From contig NZ_CP041040.1 of the NCBI RefSeq assembly GCF_006385575.1, positions 2,728,001-2,792,000 on the forward strand: a DNA stretch of 64,000 bases, given 5' to 3'. The stretch comes from Microbacterium foliorum. GTDB taxonomy: Bacteria; Actinomycetota; Actinomycetes; Actinomycetales; Microbacteriaceae. Made by a program: the position numbers and the translations under genes. Positions within the stretch are counted from its first letter, which is position 1; every line of letters begins with the position of its first letter. The notes under the pieces are model-generated. The model saw only the letters and a program-made list of their open reading frames with translations, did no database searches and was not told the DNA's origin. Positions 9,054-17,776 of this stretch are shown piece after piece.

Positions 9054-10778
9054 TCAGAGGAACTGACGCCAGTTCGCGCGTGCGAGGTCGAGCAGTTCGT
9101 CACCCTTGCCCGACATGACCGTGCGGATCGCATACAGCGCGAAGCCCTTGACCTGCGCTGCCTCGATCGCCGGCGGCATCGACAGCTCCTGCCGTTCGGT
9201 GACGACATCGAGCAGCGCGGGGCCGTCATGTGCGAGCACCTCGCGGACGGCATCCGGCAGATCCTCGCTGTTCTCGACGCGGCGGGCGAAGATGCCCATG
9301 GCCTCGGCGATCGCCGCGAAGCTCGGGTTGTCGAGCGCGGTGCCGTAGTTCACGAAGCCGGCGGCCTTCATCTCGAGTTCGACGAAGTTCAGAGACGAGT
9401 TGTTCACGACGATCGTCTTCACCGGAAGCTTGTTCTGCGTGAGGGTGAGCAGCTCGCCCAGCATCATCGCGAGCCCGCCGTCACCGGCGAGGGCGATCAC
9501 CTGCCGGTCAGGATGCGAGACCTGCGCGCCGATGCCGTGCAGCAGGGCGTTGGCCATCGAGCCGTGCGTGAAAGAGCCGATCAGCCGCCTGTTCTCCGTC
9601 ATCGACAGGTAGCGGGCGGCCCACACGGTCGGCGAACCCACATCCGCGGTGAACACCGCGTCATCCGCCGCCTGCTCGTCGAGCAGCCGGGCGAGGTACT
9701 GCGGGTGGATCGGCCGACCGGCCTTCGTGGGCGTCGCGAGGTCGTCGAGCTTCGCCCTGGTCTTGCGGTAGTGCGCGGTGGAATCGTCGAGGTGATCACG
9801 ATCGCTCTTCTCGGCGAGGCGCGGCAGCAGCGCCTCGGCGGTCGCACGGACATCGCCGACCAGACCGAGATCGAGCGGATGCCGCTTGCCGAGCTGGGAT
9901 CCGCGGATGTCGACCTGGATGGTCTTCGCGTGCTCCGGGTAGAACTGCTCGTAGGGGAAGTCGCTGCCCAGCACCAGCAGCGTGTCGGCCGCCTCCATCG
10001 CCCGATAGCCGGAGGCGAAGCCGAGCAGACCCGTCATGCCGACGTCGAACGGGTTGTCGTACTCGATGAACTCCTTGCCTCGGAGCGCGTGCACGATCGG
10101 GGCGCCGAGGCGATCAGCCAGGGCGATGACCTCGTCGTGGGCACCCTCGACACCCGCTCCGGCGAGGATCGTGGTCTTCTTCGAGGCATTCAGCAGAGTC
10201 GCCGCCCGGGCGAGCTCGTCGCCGCTCGGCACGATCACCGGGTGGGACCGCTCGATCACCACGGCTCGGTCGTCGGCGATCTCCGCCAGGGCGACGTCGC
10301 CGGGGATCACGAGCACCGCGACCCCGCGCTGCTCGATCGCGGCGCGCATCGCGATCTCGAGAAGGCGAGGCATCTGCTTCGGGTCTGCGACGTACTCGAC
10401 GTAGACGCTGCACTCGCGGAAGAGCTCCTGCGGGTGGGTCTCTTGGAAGTACCCCGTGCCGATCTCGGTCGTGGGGATGTGCGCCGCGATCGCGAGCACC
10501 GGGACTCGTGAGCGGTTGGCGTCGTAGAGGCCGTTGATCAGGTGCAGGTTGCCCGGCCCGCACGAGCCGGCGACGACCGCGAGGTCTCCCGTGAGCGCAG
10601 CATCCGCCGCCGCCGCGAAGGCCGCCGACTCCTCATGCCGCACGTGCACCCATCGGATGCCGCCGTCCTTTCGGAGGGCGTCGGTGAACCCGTTGAGGGA
10701 GTCCCCCGGAAGGCCGTAGACACGGTCGATCCCGTTGGCGCGGAGGGTCTTGACGATGTTCGCTGCGACGGTTGCCAT
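9054..10778 (-). CDS. poxB: Pyruvate dehydrogenase (quinone) / pyruvate oxidase
   Basis: This 574-aa thiamine-diphosphate and FAD enzyme oxidatively decarboxylates pyruvate to acetate and CO2, passing electrons to quinone at the membrane. The N-terminal TPP-binding domain has the catalytic glutamate in VRHEESAAFAAAADAALTGD, followed by SCGPGNLHLINGLYDA. The C-terminal domain holds the TPP/Mg motif (ALAGDGGLAMMLGELLTLTQ ... NNSSLNFVELE). Length and order match PoxB. The closest alternative is acetolactate synthase, but the GTGYFQETHPQELFRECSVY segment is typical of PoxB. A terminator-like hairpin separates it from the upstream aldehyde dehydrogenase gene, so it is probably its own unit. Confidence 0.93.
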   Translation of the reverse strand: MATVAANIVKTLRANGIDRVYGLPGDSLNGFTDALRKDGGIRWVHVRHEESAAFAAAADAALTGDLAVVAGSCGPGNLHLINGLYDANRSRVPVLAIAAHIPTTEIGTGYFQETHPQELFRECSVYVEYVADPKQMPRLLEIAMRAAIEQRGVAVLVIPGDVALAEIADDRAVVIERSHPVIVPSGDELARAATLLNASKKTTILAGAGVEGAHDEVIALADRLGAPIVHALRGKEFIEYDNPFDVGMTGLLGFASGYRAMEAADTLLVLGSDFPYEQFYPEHAKTIQVDIRGSQLGKRHPLDLGLVGDVRATAEALLPRLAEKSDRDHLDDSTAHYRKTRAKLDDLATPTKAGRPIHPQYLARLLDEQAADDAVFTADVGSPTVWAARYLSMTENRRLIGSFTHGSMANALLHGIGAQVSHPDRQVIALAGDGGLAMMLGELLTLTQNKLPVKTIVVNNSSLNFVELEMKAAGFVNYGTALDNPSFAAIAEAMGIFARRVENSEDLPDAVREVLAHDGPALLDVVTERQELSMPPAIEAAQVKGFALYAIRTVMSGKGDELLDLARANWRQFL

Positions 10779-10842
10779 GCTTCCAACCTACGCCCGGCGG
10801 CCGGTCCGGGGGTCGGTCCGGAGACTTGCCCTGGAGACGACA

Positions 10843-10872
10843 GAGGGGCGGATGCCGCAGCATCCGCCCCTC
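10843..10872 (-). terminator. Terminator of the GABA/putrescine operon
   Basis: A perfect 12-bp stem (GAGGGGCGGATG at 10843-10854 with 10861-10872) with loop CCGCAG lies 14 bp past the stop of the last aldehyde dehydrogenase gene and ahead of poxB. Confidence 0.75.
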
Positions 10873-10886
10873 CCTCGCACAGACGC

Positions 10887-12251
10887 TCAGCCGATGCGGA
10901 TGAGCTTCTTGTTGACGAACTCGTCGGCGGCGAGATGCCCCAGCTCACGCGAGGTGCCGCTGCGCTTGATGCCGCCGAACGGCAGCTCGGGGCTGTCGGC
11001 CAGCACGAGGTTGACGTAGACCATGCCCGCCTCGATGTTGTCGGCGACCCGCTCGGCCTGCTCGGCGTCGGTGGTGAAGACGTACGAGCCGAGACCGAAG
11101 GTCGTGTCGTTCGCGAGAGCGACGGCAGCGTCCTCGTCGGCGACCCGGTAGACGACCGCAGCAGGGCCGAAGAGCTCCTCGCGGTAGACGTTCATCTCGG
11201 GGGTGACGTCGGCGAGCACGGTCGGCGCGAAGAACGCTCCGTCGCGCGTGCCGCCGGTCAGCAGCGTCGCGCCCTGCTCGACGGCCTGGTCGATCTGCTT
11301 CTGCAGGTTCTCGGCCGCCGTCTCAGACGAGACAGGGCCGAGCACGGTGTCGTCGAGCATCGGGTCGGTCGCCGTCACCGAGGCCATCGCCGCGGTGAAC
11401 TTCTCGACGAACTCGTCGTACAGACCGTCGACGATGATGAAGCGCTTCGCACCGTTGCACGCCTGGCCGTTGTTGTCGAGACGCGCGTCGACGCCGGCCT
11501 GCACCGTGGCGTCGAGGTCGTCGGTCGAGAGCACGATGAACGGGTCGGATCCGCCCAGCTCGAGCGCGACCTTCTTGAGGTTGCGTCCGGCGATCTCGGC
11601 GACCGCAGCGCCTGCGCGCTCCGAGCCCGTGAGCGAGACGCCCTGCACGCGCGGGTCGGCGATCATGTCGGCGATCTGGTCGTTCGTCGCGAGGACGTTC
11701 TGGTAGGCGCCCTTCGGGAATCCGGCGTCGTGGTAGATCGCCTCGATCGCGGTCGACGACTCGGGGCACTGCGGCGCGGGCTTGAGCAGGATGGTGTTGC
11801 CGACGATCAGGTTCGGAGCCGCGAAGCGCACGATCTGGTAGGCCGGGAAGTTCCACGGCATGATGCCGACGAGCGGTCCGAGCGACGAACGGCGCACGAT
11901 CGCCGACCCCTCTCCGAGGATGGCGATCGGCTGGTCGGCCATGATCGCCTCGGCCTGGTCGGCGTAGTACTCGGCGATGTCGGCCGCGAAGTCGACCTCT
12001 CCGAGGGCTGCCTCGCGGGGCTTGCCCATCTCGCGCACGAACACGTCGGCGAGCTCCTCGCGGCGTTCGCGGTGCAGCTCGGCCGCACGGCGGAGGAGCG
12101 CTGCGCGCTCGGCGACGGTCGAGGAACGCGACCAGTCGCGGTGCGCGGCGTCGGCGGCCGCCACGGCCTCCTCGATCTGTGCATCCGTGAACGTGTCGAA
12201 GGACGCCAGCGTCTCTCCGGTGGCGGGGTTGATGACGGCGTAATCGGTCAT
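10887..12251 (-). CDS. Aldehyde dehydrogenase, succinate-semialdehyde type (Sad/YneI-like)
   Basis: This 454-aa NAD(P)-dependent aldehyde dehydrogenase probably oxidises succinate semialdehyde or 4-aminobutanal. The start chosen is ATG 12251 (MTDYAVINPATGE), preceded by AGAGGACTCGAC; the ATG five codons earlier lacks a good ribosome site. It has the cofactor-binding and active-site elements MPWNFPAYQIVRFAAPNL, ELGGSDPFIVL (general base Glu) and NNGQACNGAKRF (nucleophile Cys), and ends PFGGIKRSGTSRELG. At about 455 residues it matches the shorter Sad/YneI subgroup, unlike the 488-aa paralogue directly upstream. Two such enzymes would cover both aldehyde steps from putrescine to succinate. Confidence 0.9.
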   Translation of the reverse strand: MTDYAVINPATGETLASFDTFTDAQIEEAVAAADAAHRDWSRSSTVAERAALLRRAAELHRERREELADVFVREMGKPREAALGEVDFAADIAEYYADQAEAIMADQPIAILGEGSAIVRRSSLGPLVGIMPWNFPAYQIVRFAAPNLIVGNTILLKPAPQCPESSTAIEAIYHDAGFPKGAYQNVLATNDQIADMIADPRVQGVSLTGSERAGAAVAEIAGRNLKKVALELGGSDPFIVLSTDDLDATVQAGVDARLDNNGQACNGAKRFIIVDGLYDEFVEKFTAAMASVTATDPMLDDTVLGPVSSETAAENLQKQIDQAVEQGATLLTGGTRDGAFFAPTVLADVTPEMNVYREELFGPAAVVYRVADEDAAVALANDTTFGLGSYVFTTDAEQAERVADNIEAGMVYVNLVLADSPELPFGGIKRSGTSRELGHLAADEFVNKKLIRIG

Positions 12252-12272
12252 GTCGAGTCCTCTCATGTTGTC

Positions 12273-12308
12273 GGTCTGGGCCCTTCGACAGGCTCAGGGA
12301 CCCAGACC
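12273..12308. repeat. Nested extragenic palindrome with CTTCGACAGGCTCAG core
   Basis: Between the two aldehyde dehydrogenase genes GGTCTGGG (12273-12280) and CCCAGACC (12301-12308) form a stem, and CCCT/AGGG pair inside it, around the core CCCTTCGACAGGCTCAGGG. This core is a word I recognise as recurring in intergenic DNA of many actinobacteria and some other bacteria. It may be a REP-like element or an mRNA-processing hairpin setting the ratio of the two enzymes. Confidence 0.6.
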
Positions 12309-12319
12309 GGAGGTGGTGG

Positions 12320-13786
12320 TCAGGAGATCGGGATCAGCGTGTACTTGGTGGACAGGTACTCGTGGATGCCCTCGAGACCGCCCTCGCGGCCGACACCGGA
12401 CTGCTTGACGCCACCGAACGGTGCCGCCGCGTTCGACACGACGCCCACGTTGAGACCCATCATGCCGGTCTCGAGCTTGTCGATCATGCGCTGACCGCGC
12501 TGCAGGTTCTCGGTGAACACGTACGACACGAGCCCGTACTCGGTGTCGTTCGCGAGACGCACCGCGTCGTCCTCGGTCTCGAAGGTCGCGATCGCGAGCA
12601 CCGGTCCGAAGATCTCCTCGCGGAGGATCGCCGAGCCGGCGACGACGTCGGTGAGGACGGTGGGCTCGTAGAACGTGCCGGTGCCCTCGAGCGCCTTGCC
12701 GCCTGCGAGCAGCGTGGCGCCGCGTTCGACGGCGTCATCGACGAGCTCTCCGGCCTTCGCGACAGCGCCCTCATCGATGAGCGGTCCGATCGCGACTCCG
12801 TCTTCCGTGCCGCGGCCGATCTTCATCGCCTTCACGCGCTCGGTGACCTTGCGGGCGAACTCGTCAGCGACGTCCTTGTGCACGATGAAGCGGTTGGCCG
12901 CGGTGCACGCCTGGCCGATGTTGCGGAACTTCGCCGCCAGTGCGCCGTCGACCGCCTTGTCGAGGTCGGCGTCGTCGAACACGACGAACGGGGCGTTGCC
13001 GCCGAGCTCCATCGACACCCGCAGCACGCCCTCGGCGGCCTGGGCGATGAGCTTGCGTCCGACCTCGGTCGAGCCGGTGAACGACAGCTTGCGCAGACGC
13101 GGGTCGGCGATGATCGGGGCCGACAGCGCCGACGACTTCGAGGTCTGCACGACGTTGACGACACCGGCAGGGAGGCCGGCCTTCTCGAGCAGCGAGGTGA
13201 AGAACATCGTCGTCAGGGGCGTGAGTGCCGGGGGCTTGATCACGACGGTGCAGCCGGCCGCCAGAGCGGGAGCGATCTTGCGCGTCGCCATTGCGAACGG
13301 GAAGTTCCACGGCGTCACGAAGAACGACGGGCCGACGGGCCGCTGCGAGACGACCATGTGGCCGGTGCCCTCGGGGTTGATGCCGTAGCGACCGCTGATG
13401 CGCACCGCCTCCTCGCTGAACCAGCGCAGGAACTCGCCGCCGTAGGCGACCTCGCCGCGGGCCTCGGCGAGCGGCTTGCCCATCTCGAGGGTCATCAGCA
13501 GCGCGAGGTCCTCCTTGTGCTCCTGCACGAGGTCGAAGGCGCGGCGGAGGATCTCGCTCCGGGTGCGCGGCGCAGTTGCCGCCCACGAGTCCTGCGCGGC
13601 GACGGCAGCATCCAGTGCCCGGATGCCGTCACCCGGCGTCGCGTCGGCGATCGTGCGGATGACCGCACCGGTCGCCGGGTCCTGCACGTCGAACGTGCCG
13701 CCGGTCTCGCCGTCGATCCACTCTCCCCCGATGAAGAGGCCGGTGGGGATGCTGTCGAGCAGCGCCTGCTCAGTCTGAGTGCTCAT
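12320..13786 (-). CDS. gabD: NAD(P)-dependent succinate-semialdehyde dehydrogenase
   Basis: This 488-aa GabD-type enzyme oxidises succinate semialdehyde to succinate, the last step of GABA catabolism. The start chosen is ATG 13786 (MSTQTEQALLDSIPTG) with AAAGAGATTC ahead; the longer open frame overlaps the permease gene. Key elements seen are VTPWNFPFAMATRKIAPALA, FTGSTEVGRKL, MELGGNAPFVVFDDADLD (general base Glu) and FRNIGQACTAANRF (nucleophile Cys). The end GGVKQSGVGREGGLEGIHEY is typical of GabD. It sits 47 bp downstream of the APC permease in the same direction. Confidence 0.93.
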   Translation of the reverse strand: MSTQTEQALLDSIPTGLFIGGEWIDGETGGTFDVQDPATGAVIRTIADATPGDGIRALDAAVAAQDSWAATAPRTRSEILRRAFDLVQEHKEDLALLMTLEMGKPLAEARGEVAYGGEFLRWFSEEAVRISGRYGINPEGTGHMVVSQRPVGPSFFVTPWNFPFAMATRKIAPALAAGCTVVIKPPALTPLTTMFFTSLLEKAGLPAGVVNVVQTSKSSALSAPIIADPRLRKLSFTGSTEVGRKLIAQAAEGVLRVSMELGGNAPFVVFDDADLDKAVDGALAAKFRNIGQACTAANRFIVHKDVADEFARKVTERVKAMKIGRGTEDGVAIGPLIDEGAVAKAGELVDDAVERGATLLAGGKALEGTGTFYEPTVLTDVVAGSAILREEIFGPVLAIATFETEDDAVRLANDTEYGLVSYVFTENLQRGQRMIDKLETGMMGLNVGVVSNAAAPFGGVKQSGVGREGGLEGIHEYLSTKYTLIPIS

Positions 13787-13833
13787 GAATCTCTTTCTGT
13801 GGGGAGGGAGGAATGCGGATGCGGCGGACGCGG

Positions 13834-15378
13834 TCAGCGTCTGCGGATGCTGGTAGGAGCATCCATGCTGAGCGTCTCGCCGCGGAAGAACGCCGGGCGC
13901 TTGATCCGCTGCCAGATCATCACCGCGATGCCGACCACGATGATGAGCATCCCGAGGATGAAGACGATGCCGACTCCGCCGATCTGCGACCCGGAGCCAT
14001 AGGCCGGGTCCATGGAGTCGATCAGCGTGGTGAAGAACAGGATGCCGAGGATGATCCCGCCGATGAGCGGGAACAGGAACGTGAAGAACAGATTCCTCGT
14101 CGAGTCGAACCACTGCTTGCGGAAGTACCAGACGCAGGCGAAGGCCGTGATGCCGTAGTAGAAGCAGATCATCATGCCGAGCGTCAGGATGGTGTCCCAG
14201 AGCGTGTCCTCACTGACCACGCGCATCACCGCGTAGAACGCCGAGGCGACGATGGCCGACACGATGGTCGCGAACCCGGGGGTGAAGAAGCGCGGGCTGA
14301 CCTTGGCGAAGGGTTTGGGCAGTGCGCCGTAGTGTCCCATCGCGAGCAGGGTCCGCGCCGGCCCCACGAACGTCGACTGGAGAGACGACGCGGAACTCGT
14401 GAGCACCGCGAGCGAGACGAGGAATGCCAGCGGGCCGAGGATCGGACCGGAGAGGTGGAAGAACACGTTCTCCTGGATGTCGCCGTTGCCGAGGCCGAGC
14501 TCGCCGTCACCGACGCCCGCGAACATGATCATCGCGACGGCGAGCAGCAGGTAGAGCGAGACGATGGTGAGAACCGTGGCGGTCGCGGCGCGACCAGGCG
14601 TCTTCTCGGGATCCTTGGTCTCCTCGTTCATCGTGAGAGTGACGTCCCACCCCCAGAAGATGAAGATCGACAGCGACAGACCGGCGGCGACGGCGCTGAA
14701 AGACGAGATCGCGAACGGGTTGAACCAGTTGAGGTCGAACGGCTGGTAGTCGAAGCCGTTGCCGTTCACCGCCTGCACGATCGCGGCGCCGGCGAAGAAG
14801 ACCAACACGAGGATCTGGAAGCTGACGAGCCAGTACTGCAGCTTCTGCGTGGTCTGCATGTCGCGGTAGGAGATCCATGTGGCGCCGAGCATGAAGAGCA
14901 GGCACACGCCGATGTTGACCCAGGTGTTCGACGCGATCGCCGCGATGTCCGCGTTGCCCGTGATCTGCGAGAGCAGCAGGAAGAGGAAGTCCACCGCGAC
15001 CCCCGCGAGGTTGGACAGCACCAGGATGGTCGCCACGATCAGGCCCCATCCGGCCATCCACCCGATCCACGGGCCGAACGCCCGCGTCGCCCAGGTGAAG
15101 GAGGTTCCCGAGTCGGGCATCCGGTTGTTGAGCTCCCGGTATCCGAAGGCCACAAGGAGCATCGGGATGAACCCGAGGAGGATGACGGCCGGGATCTGCG
15201 CCCCGACCTCGGAGGCCGTAGGCCCCACGGCTGCGGTGAACGTGTAGGCCGGAGCGATGCATGAGATGCCGATCACGACGGCCCCGATGAGACCGACGGT
15301 CCCCGCAGACAGCCCTTTGGTGGAGATTCCTGTCGTGACTCCTGATGCGGGCTCCGTCGCCCGGTTCGAGCTGCTCAT
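13834..15378 (-). CDS. APC-family amino acid/polyamine permease
   Basis: This 514-aa inner-membrane transporter has about 12 hydrophobic segments. The start chosen is ATG 15378 (MSSSNRATEPASG), which shares one base with the stop of the universal stress protein gene (TGATG). The first helix GLIGAVVIGISCIAPAYTF and the consensus FGYRELNNRMPDSGTSFTW place it in the APC superfamily. Because it lies between gabT, amine oxidase and gabD genes, GABA, putrescine or a related amine is the likely substrate. Confidence 0.9.
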   Translation of the reverse strand: MSSSNRATEPASGVTTGISTKGLSAGTVGLIGAVVIGISCIAPAYTFTAAVGPTASEVGAQIPAVILLGFIPMLLVAFGYRELNNRMPDSGTSFTWATRAFGPWIGWMAGWGLIVATILVLSNLAGVAVDFLFLLLSQITGNADIAAIASNTWVNIGVCLLFMLGATWISYRDMQTTQKLQYWLVSFQILVLVFFAGAAIVQAVNGNGFDYQPFDLNWFNPFAISSFSAVAAGLSLSIFIFWGWDVTLTMNEETKDPEKTPGRAATATVLTIVSLYLLLAVAMIMFAGVGDGELGLGNGDIQENVFFHLSGPILGPLAFLVSLAVLTSSASSLQSTFVGPARTLLAMGHYGALPKPFAKVSPRFFTPGFATIVSAIVASAFYAVMRVVSEDTLWDTILTLGMMICFYYGITAFACVWYFRKQWFDSTRNLFFTFLFPLIGGIILGILFFTTLIDSMDPAYGSGSQIGGVGIVFILGMLIIVVGIAVMIWQRIKRPAFFRGETLSMDAPTSIRRR

Positions 15379-16262
15379 CAGCGGACTCCTGCTTCGGCGC
15401 GGGTGCGCGGGACGACGATCATGGGCACGGGCAGTTCGTGCAGCATCTTCGCTGCGGTCGAGCCCAGGAACAGGCGGCGCGGCTGCGCCAGACGGCTGGA
15501 ACCGACGAGGACGACCTCGCCGGGCAGCCACGTGAGATTCGCGACGGCGTCTTCGACCGTGTCGCCGGGGGCCTCTTCGACCTCGGCCTTCAGTTCTTCG
15601 GGCAGCAGCCCCTTGGCCACCTCGAGCACTTCGCTCGCGTGCTCGTCGCCGACCATGCGGATCGCGCCGGTGTCGAGACCGGGCGGCACGTCGAACGGCA
15701 CGAGTGAGACCAGCCGCAGACCGACGCGCGACTCGGTCGCGATCGCGGCGGCCTCGTCGAGGAGGTTGTCGGCGCCGGCGCGGTTGCCGACGGCGGCCGT
15801 CACCCGCGGGAGCACATGGTCGTCCTGCTCCGCCGTGCCGGCGGGGGCGAGCGCGACGGGGATGGTCGACGAGTGCAGCAGCTCGGAGGCCACGCTGCCG
15901 AGGCGGTGACGGCCGAAGATGCTGCCGCCGGCGGTGCCGATGACGATCAGGCGGGCGTCGAACTCCTCACCGGCGGCGATGAGCCCCTCGGCGAACGACT
16001 CGCCGAAGCGCACGTGGCCGGTGCGGGTGAGCTCCTGCGGCAGCCGCACGACGGCGTCCTCGAGCCACTCCTTCGCCTGTCGCCGGATGTGCTCCTCGTA
16101 CGCGCGCTCCGGCGGAACCGCGGCACTCCGGGTGCCCTCCGATGGCAGCACGATCACGAGGTGCAGGACAGCACCGAGGCTGCGGGCGAGCCGCGCGCCG
16201 AGCGCAGCGGCATCCGCTCCCGCATCCGTCGCCGTGTAGCCGACGACGACCGCGCCGGTCAT
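15378..16262 (-). CDS. Tandem-domain universal stress protein
   Basis: This 294-aa protein has two UspA domains in tandem. The first ends with the ATP-type loop GTAGGSIFGRHRLGSVASEL and the second with VGSSRLAQPRRLFLGSTAAK; both keep the G..(9)..GS pattern that usually binds ATP. The ATG at 16262 shares one base with the stop of the amine oxidase gene (TGATG), and its own stop shares one base with the permease start, so translation of the three is coupled. Its presence inside a catabolic operon is unusual; it may tune uptake or oxidase activity by energy state. Confidence 0.9.
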   Translation of the reverse strand: MTGAVVVGYTATDAGADAAALGARLARSLGAVLHLVIVLPSEGTRSAAVPPERAYEEHIRRQAKEWLEDAVVRLPQELTRTGHVRFGESFAEGLIAAGEEFDARLIVIGTAGGSIFGRHRLGSVASELLHSSTIPVALAPAGTAEQDDHVLPRVTAAVGNRAGADNLLDEAAAIATESRVGLRLVSLVPFDVPPGLDTGAIRMVGDEHASEVLEVAKGLLPEELKAEVEEAPGDTVEDAVANLTWLPGEVVLVGSSRLAQPRRLFLGSTAAKMLHELPVPMIVVPRTRAEAGVR

Positions 16263-17665
16263 CAGCCGACCTCGGCGGCGTCGCCGGTGGCGCGAGTGGC
16301 TTCGACGATGCTCCATGCGACGAGGTGCCCCATGCGGATCGCGCCGTCGACGTGCTGGTAGCCGGCTCCTGCCATGTCGCTGCAGGCGAAGTGGATGGGT
16401 CCGACGGCCGAGCGCAGGTCCGCGCCGTAGCGGTGCAGTCCGCCCATGTCGAAGCTCGCCGCGTACGCGCCGCGCGTCCACTCCTCGGTGCCCCAGTCGC
16501 TCTCGTAGTACACGACGGGGTTCTTGGCCTCGTCGCCGTAGTAGTGCGAGAGGGACTCGAGGATGCGCTCCTTGCGCTCCTCGGCCGACAGCGTGAACAG
16601 GTCGTCGGCGTTCTGGTCGCTCACGAAGCCGACCAGGGTGCCGCGCTCGTCGCCGTGGTTGGTGTTGTCGTACGCCTCGTGCGCGAGCTCGTACGGGCTG
16701 AACGCGGTGCCACTGAGGCCCTGTTCGCGCCAGAACGGGCGGTCGTAGACGGCGTGCACCTTGATGACGAAGCCCATCGAGATGTGCTGGTGCATCTGGT
16801 GCTGTCGACGCGGCAGCGGCGGCACGAAGGCGATGCGGCTGTAGAGCACCGGAGCGTGCGCGAGGATCGCGAAGCGGGCGCGCACGGTGGTGTCGTCGGT
16901 GGTCGCGACGACCGACGACTGGGCTCCCGAGCCTTCCGAGGGGCTCCACTCGAGCGAGCGCACCGGCTGGTTCAGCAGCACGTCGTCTCCGAGTCGCTCG
17001 GCGAGCAGCAGCGGCACCTTCTGCAGGCCGCCGACGACGCGCTTGTCGAGGATGAAGTCGGCGTCGACGAGGTTCGAGTACGAACCGGCGGATGCTGCCA
17101 TCAGCAGCGACTGCAGCAGGGAGAACGAGTGCGTGGGCTTGGTGAGCATCGCGGATCCGGTGGCGAAGGCCAGGTTGCGCACGGCCTCGTCGTCGTCGGT
17201 CTGCGCCCGCAGCCAGGCGTCCCACGTGACCGAGTCCCACTCTTCGGCCTGGGCGTGCGCCCAGGGGCGGTCGGGGTCGATCTCGGCGACCATGGCGTCG
17301 AGGCGCTCGGTGATCTCGGCGATGACGGCCTCGGTCTCGGCGGACACCGGGAACATCTCGCCCGTGAAGCGATGCGTCTGTCCGTCGGGTCCGACGTACA
17401 CGCTGTCGCCTTCGCGATAGCGGCTGTAGGTCTCGAGCCCCAGCTCCTCGATCGTGTCCTTCAGCGCATCCTGATCGGGCGAGACCCACTGGCCGCCGAT
17501 CTCGAGCATGGCGCCGTCGATGACGTCGGTCCACAGGCGGCCGCCGACGCGGTCACGTGCTTCGAGGACGGCGACCGACAGTCCGGCCTTGCGCAGGTCG
17601 TTCGCGGCCGTGAGCCCTGCGGCCCCGGCTCCGACGATCAGCACGTCGCGAGTGATCTCAGCCAT
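16262..17665 (-). CDS. Flavin monoamine oxidase, probably putrescine oxidase
   Basis: This 467-aa FAD amine oxidase of the MAO/putrescine oxidase family would convert an amine to its aldehyde with release of ammonia and H2O2. The dinucleotide-binding fold is at the start (VLIVGAGAAGLTAANDLRKA, then VLEARDRVGGRLWTD) and the amine-oxidase ending is FACSDMAGAGYQHVDGAIRM. Putrescine is favoured because gabT and two aldehyde dehydrogenases are in the same cluster, giving a full route to succinate. Tyramine or another monoamine cannot be excluded. Confidence 0.88.
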   Translation of the reverse strand: MAEITRDVLIVGAGAAGLTAANDLRKAGLSVAVLEARDRVGGRLWTDVIDGAMLEIGGQWVSPDQDALKDTIEELGLETYSRYREGDSVYVGPDGQTHRFTGEMFPVSAETEAVIAEITERLDAMVAEIDPDRPWAHAQAEEWDSVTWDAWLRAQTDDDEAVRNLAFATGSAMLTKPTHSFSLLQSLLMAASAGSYSNLVDADFILDKRVVGGLQKVPLLLAERLGDDVLLNQPVRSLEWSPSEGSGAQSSVVATTDDTTVRARFAILAHAPVLYSRIAFVPPLPRRQHQMHQHISMGFVIKVHAVYDRPFWREQGLSGTAFSPYELAHEAYDNTNHGDERGTLVGFVSDQNADDLFTLSAEERKERILESLSHYYGDEAKNPVVYYESDWGTEEWTRGAYAASFDMGGLHRYGADLRSAVGPIHFACSDMAGAGYQHVDGAIRMGHLVAWSIVEATRATGDAAEVG

Positions 17666-17694
17666 CTGCTTCTCCTTCGTTGGAAATGTGTGTG

Positions 17695-17769
17695 CCGGCC
17701 GCGACTCGAAATCCCCCGATCCTCGTCGCGGCCGGACGTGTGGTGGCGGTCGCAGCGAGCCGCGACCGC
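17695..17769 (-). terminator. Two hairpins between gabT and the amine oxidase gene
   Basis: CCGGCCGCGAC (17695-17705) pairs with 17725-17735, and GCGGTCGC (17746-17753) pairs with 17762-17769. Both lie in the 111-bp gap after gabT. They could cut transcription down after gabT or protect its mRNA; no T tract is seen. Confidence 0.5.
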
Positions 17770-17776
17770 TGGTCTG

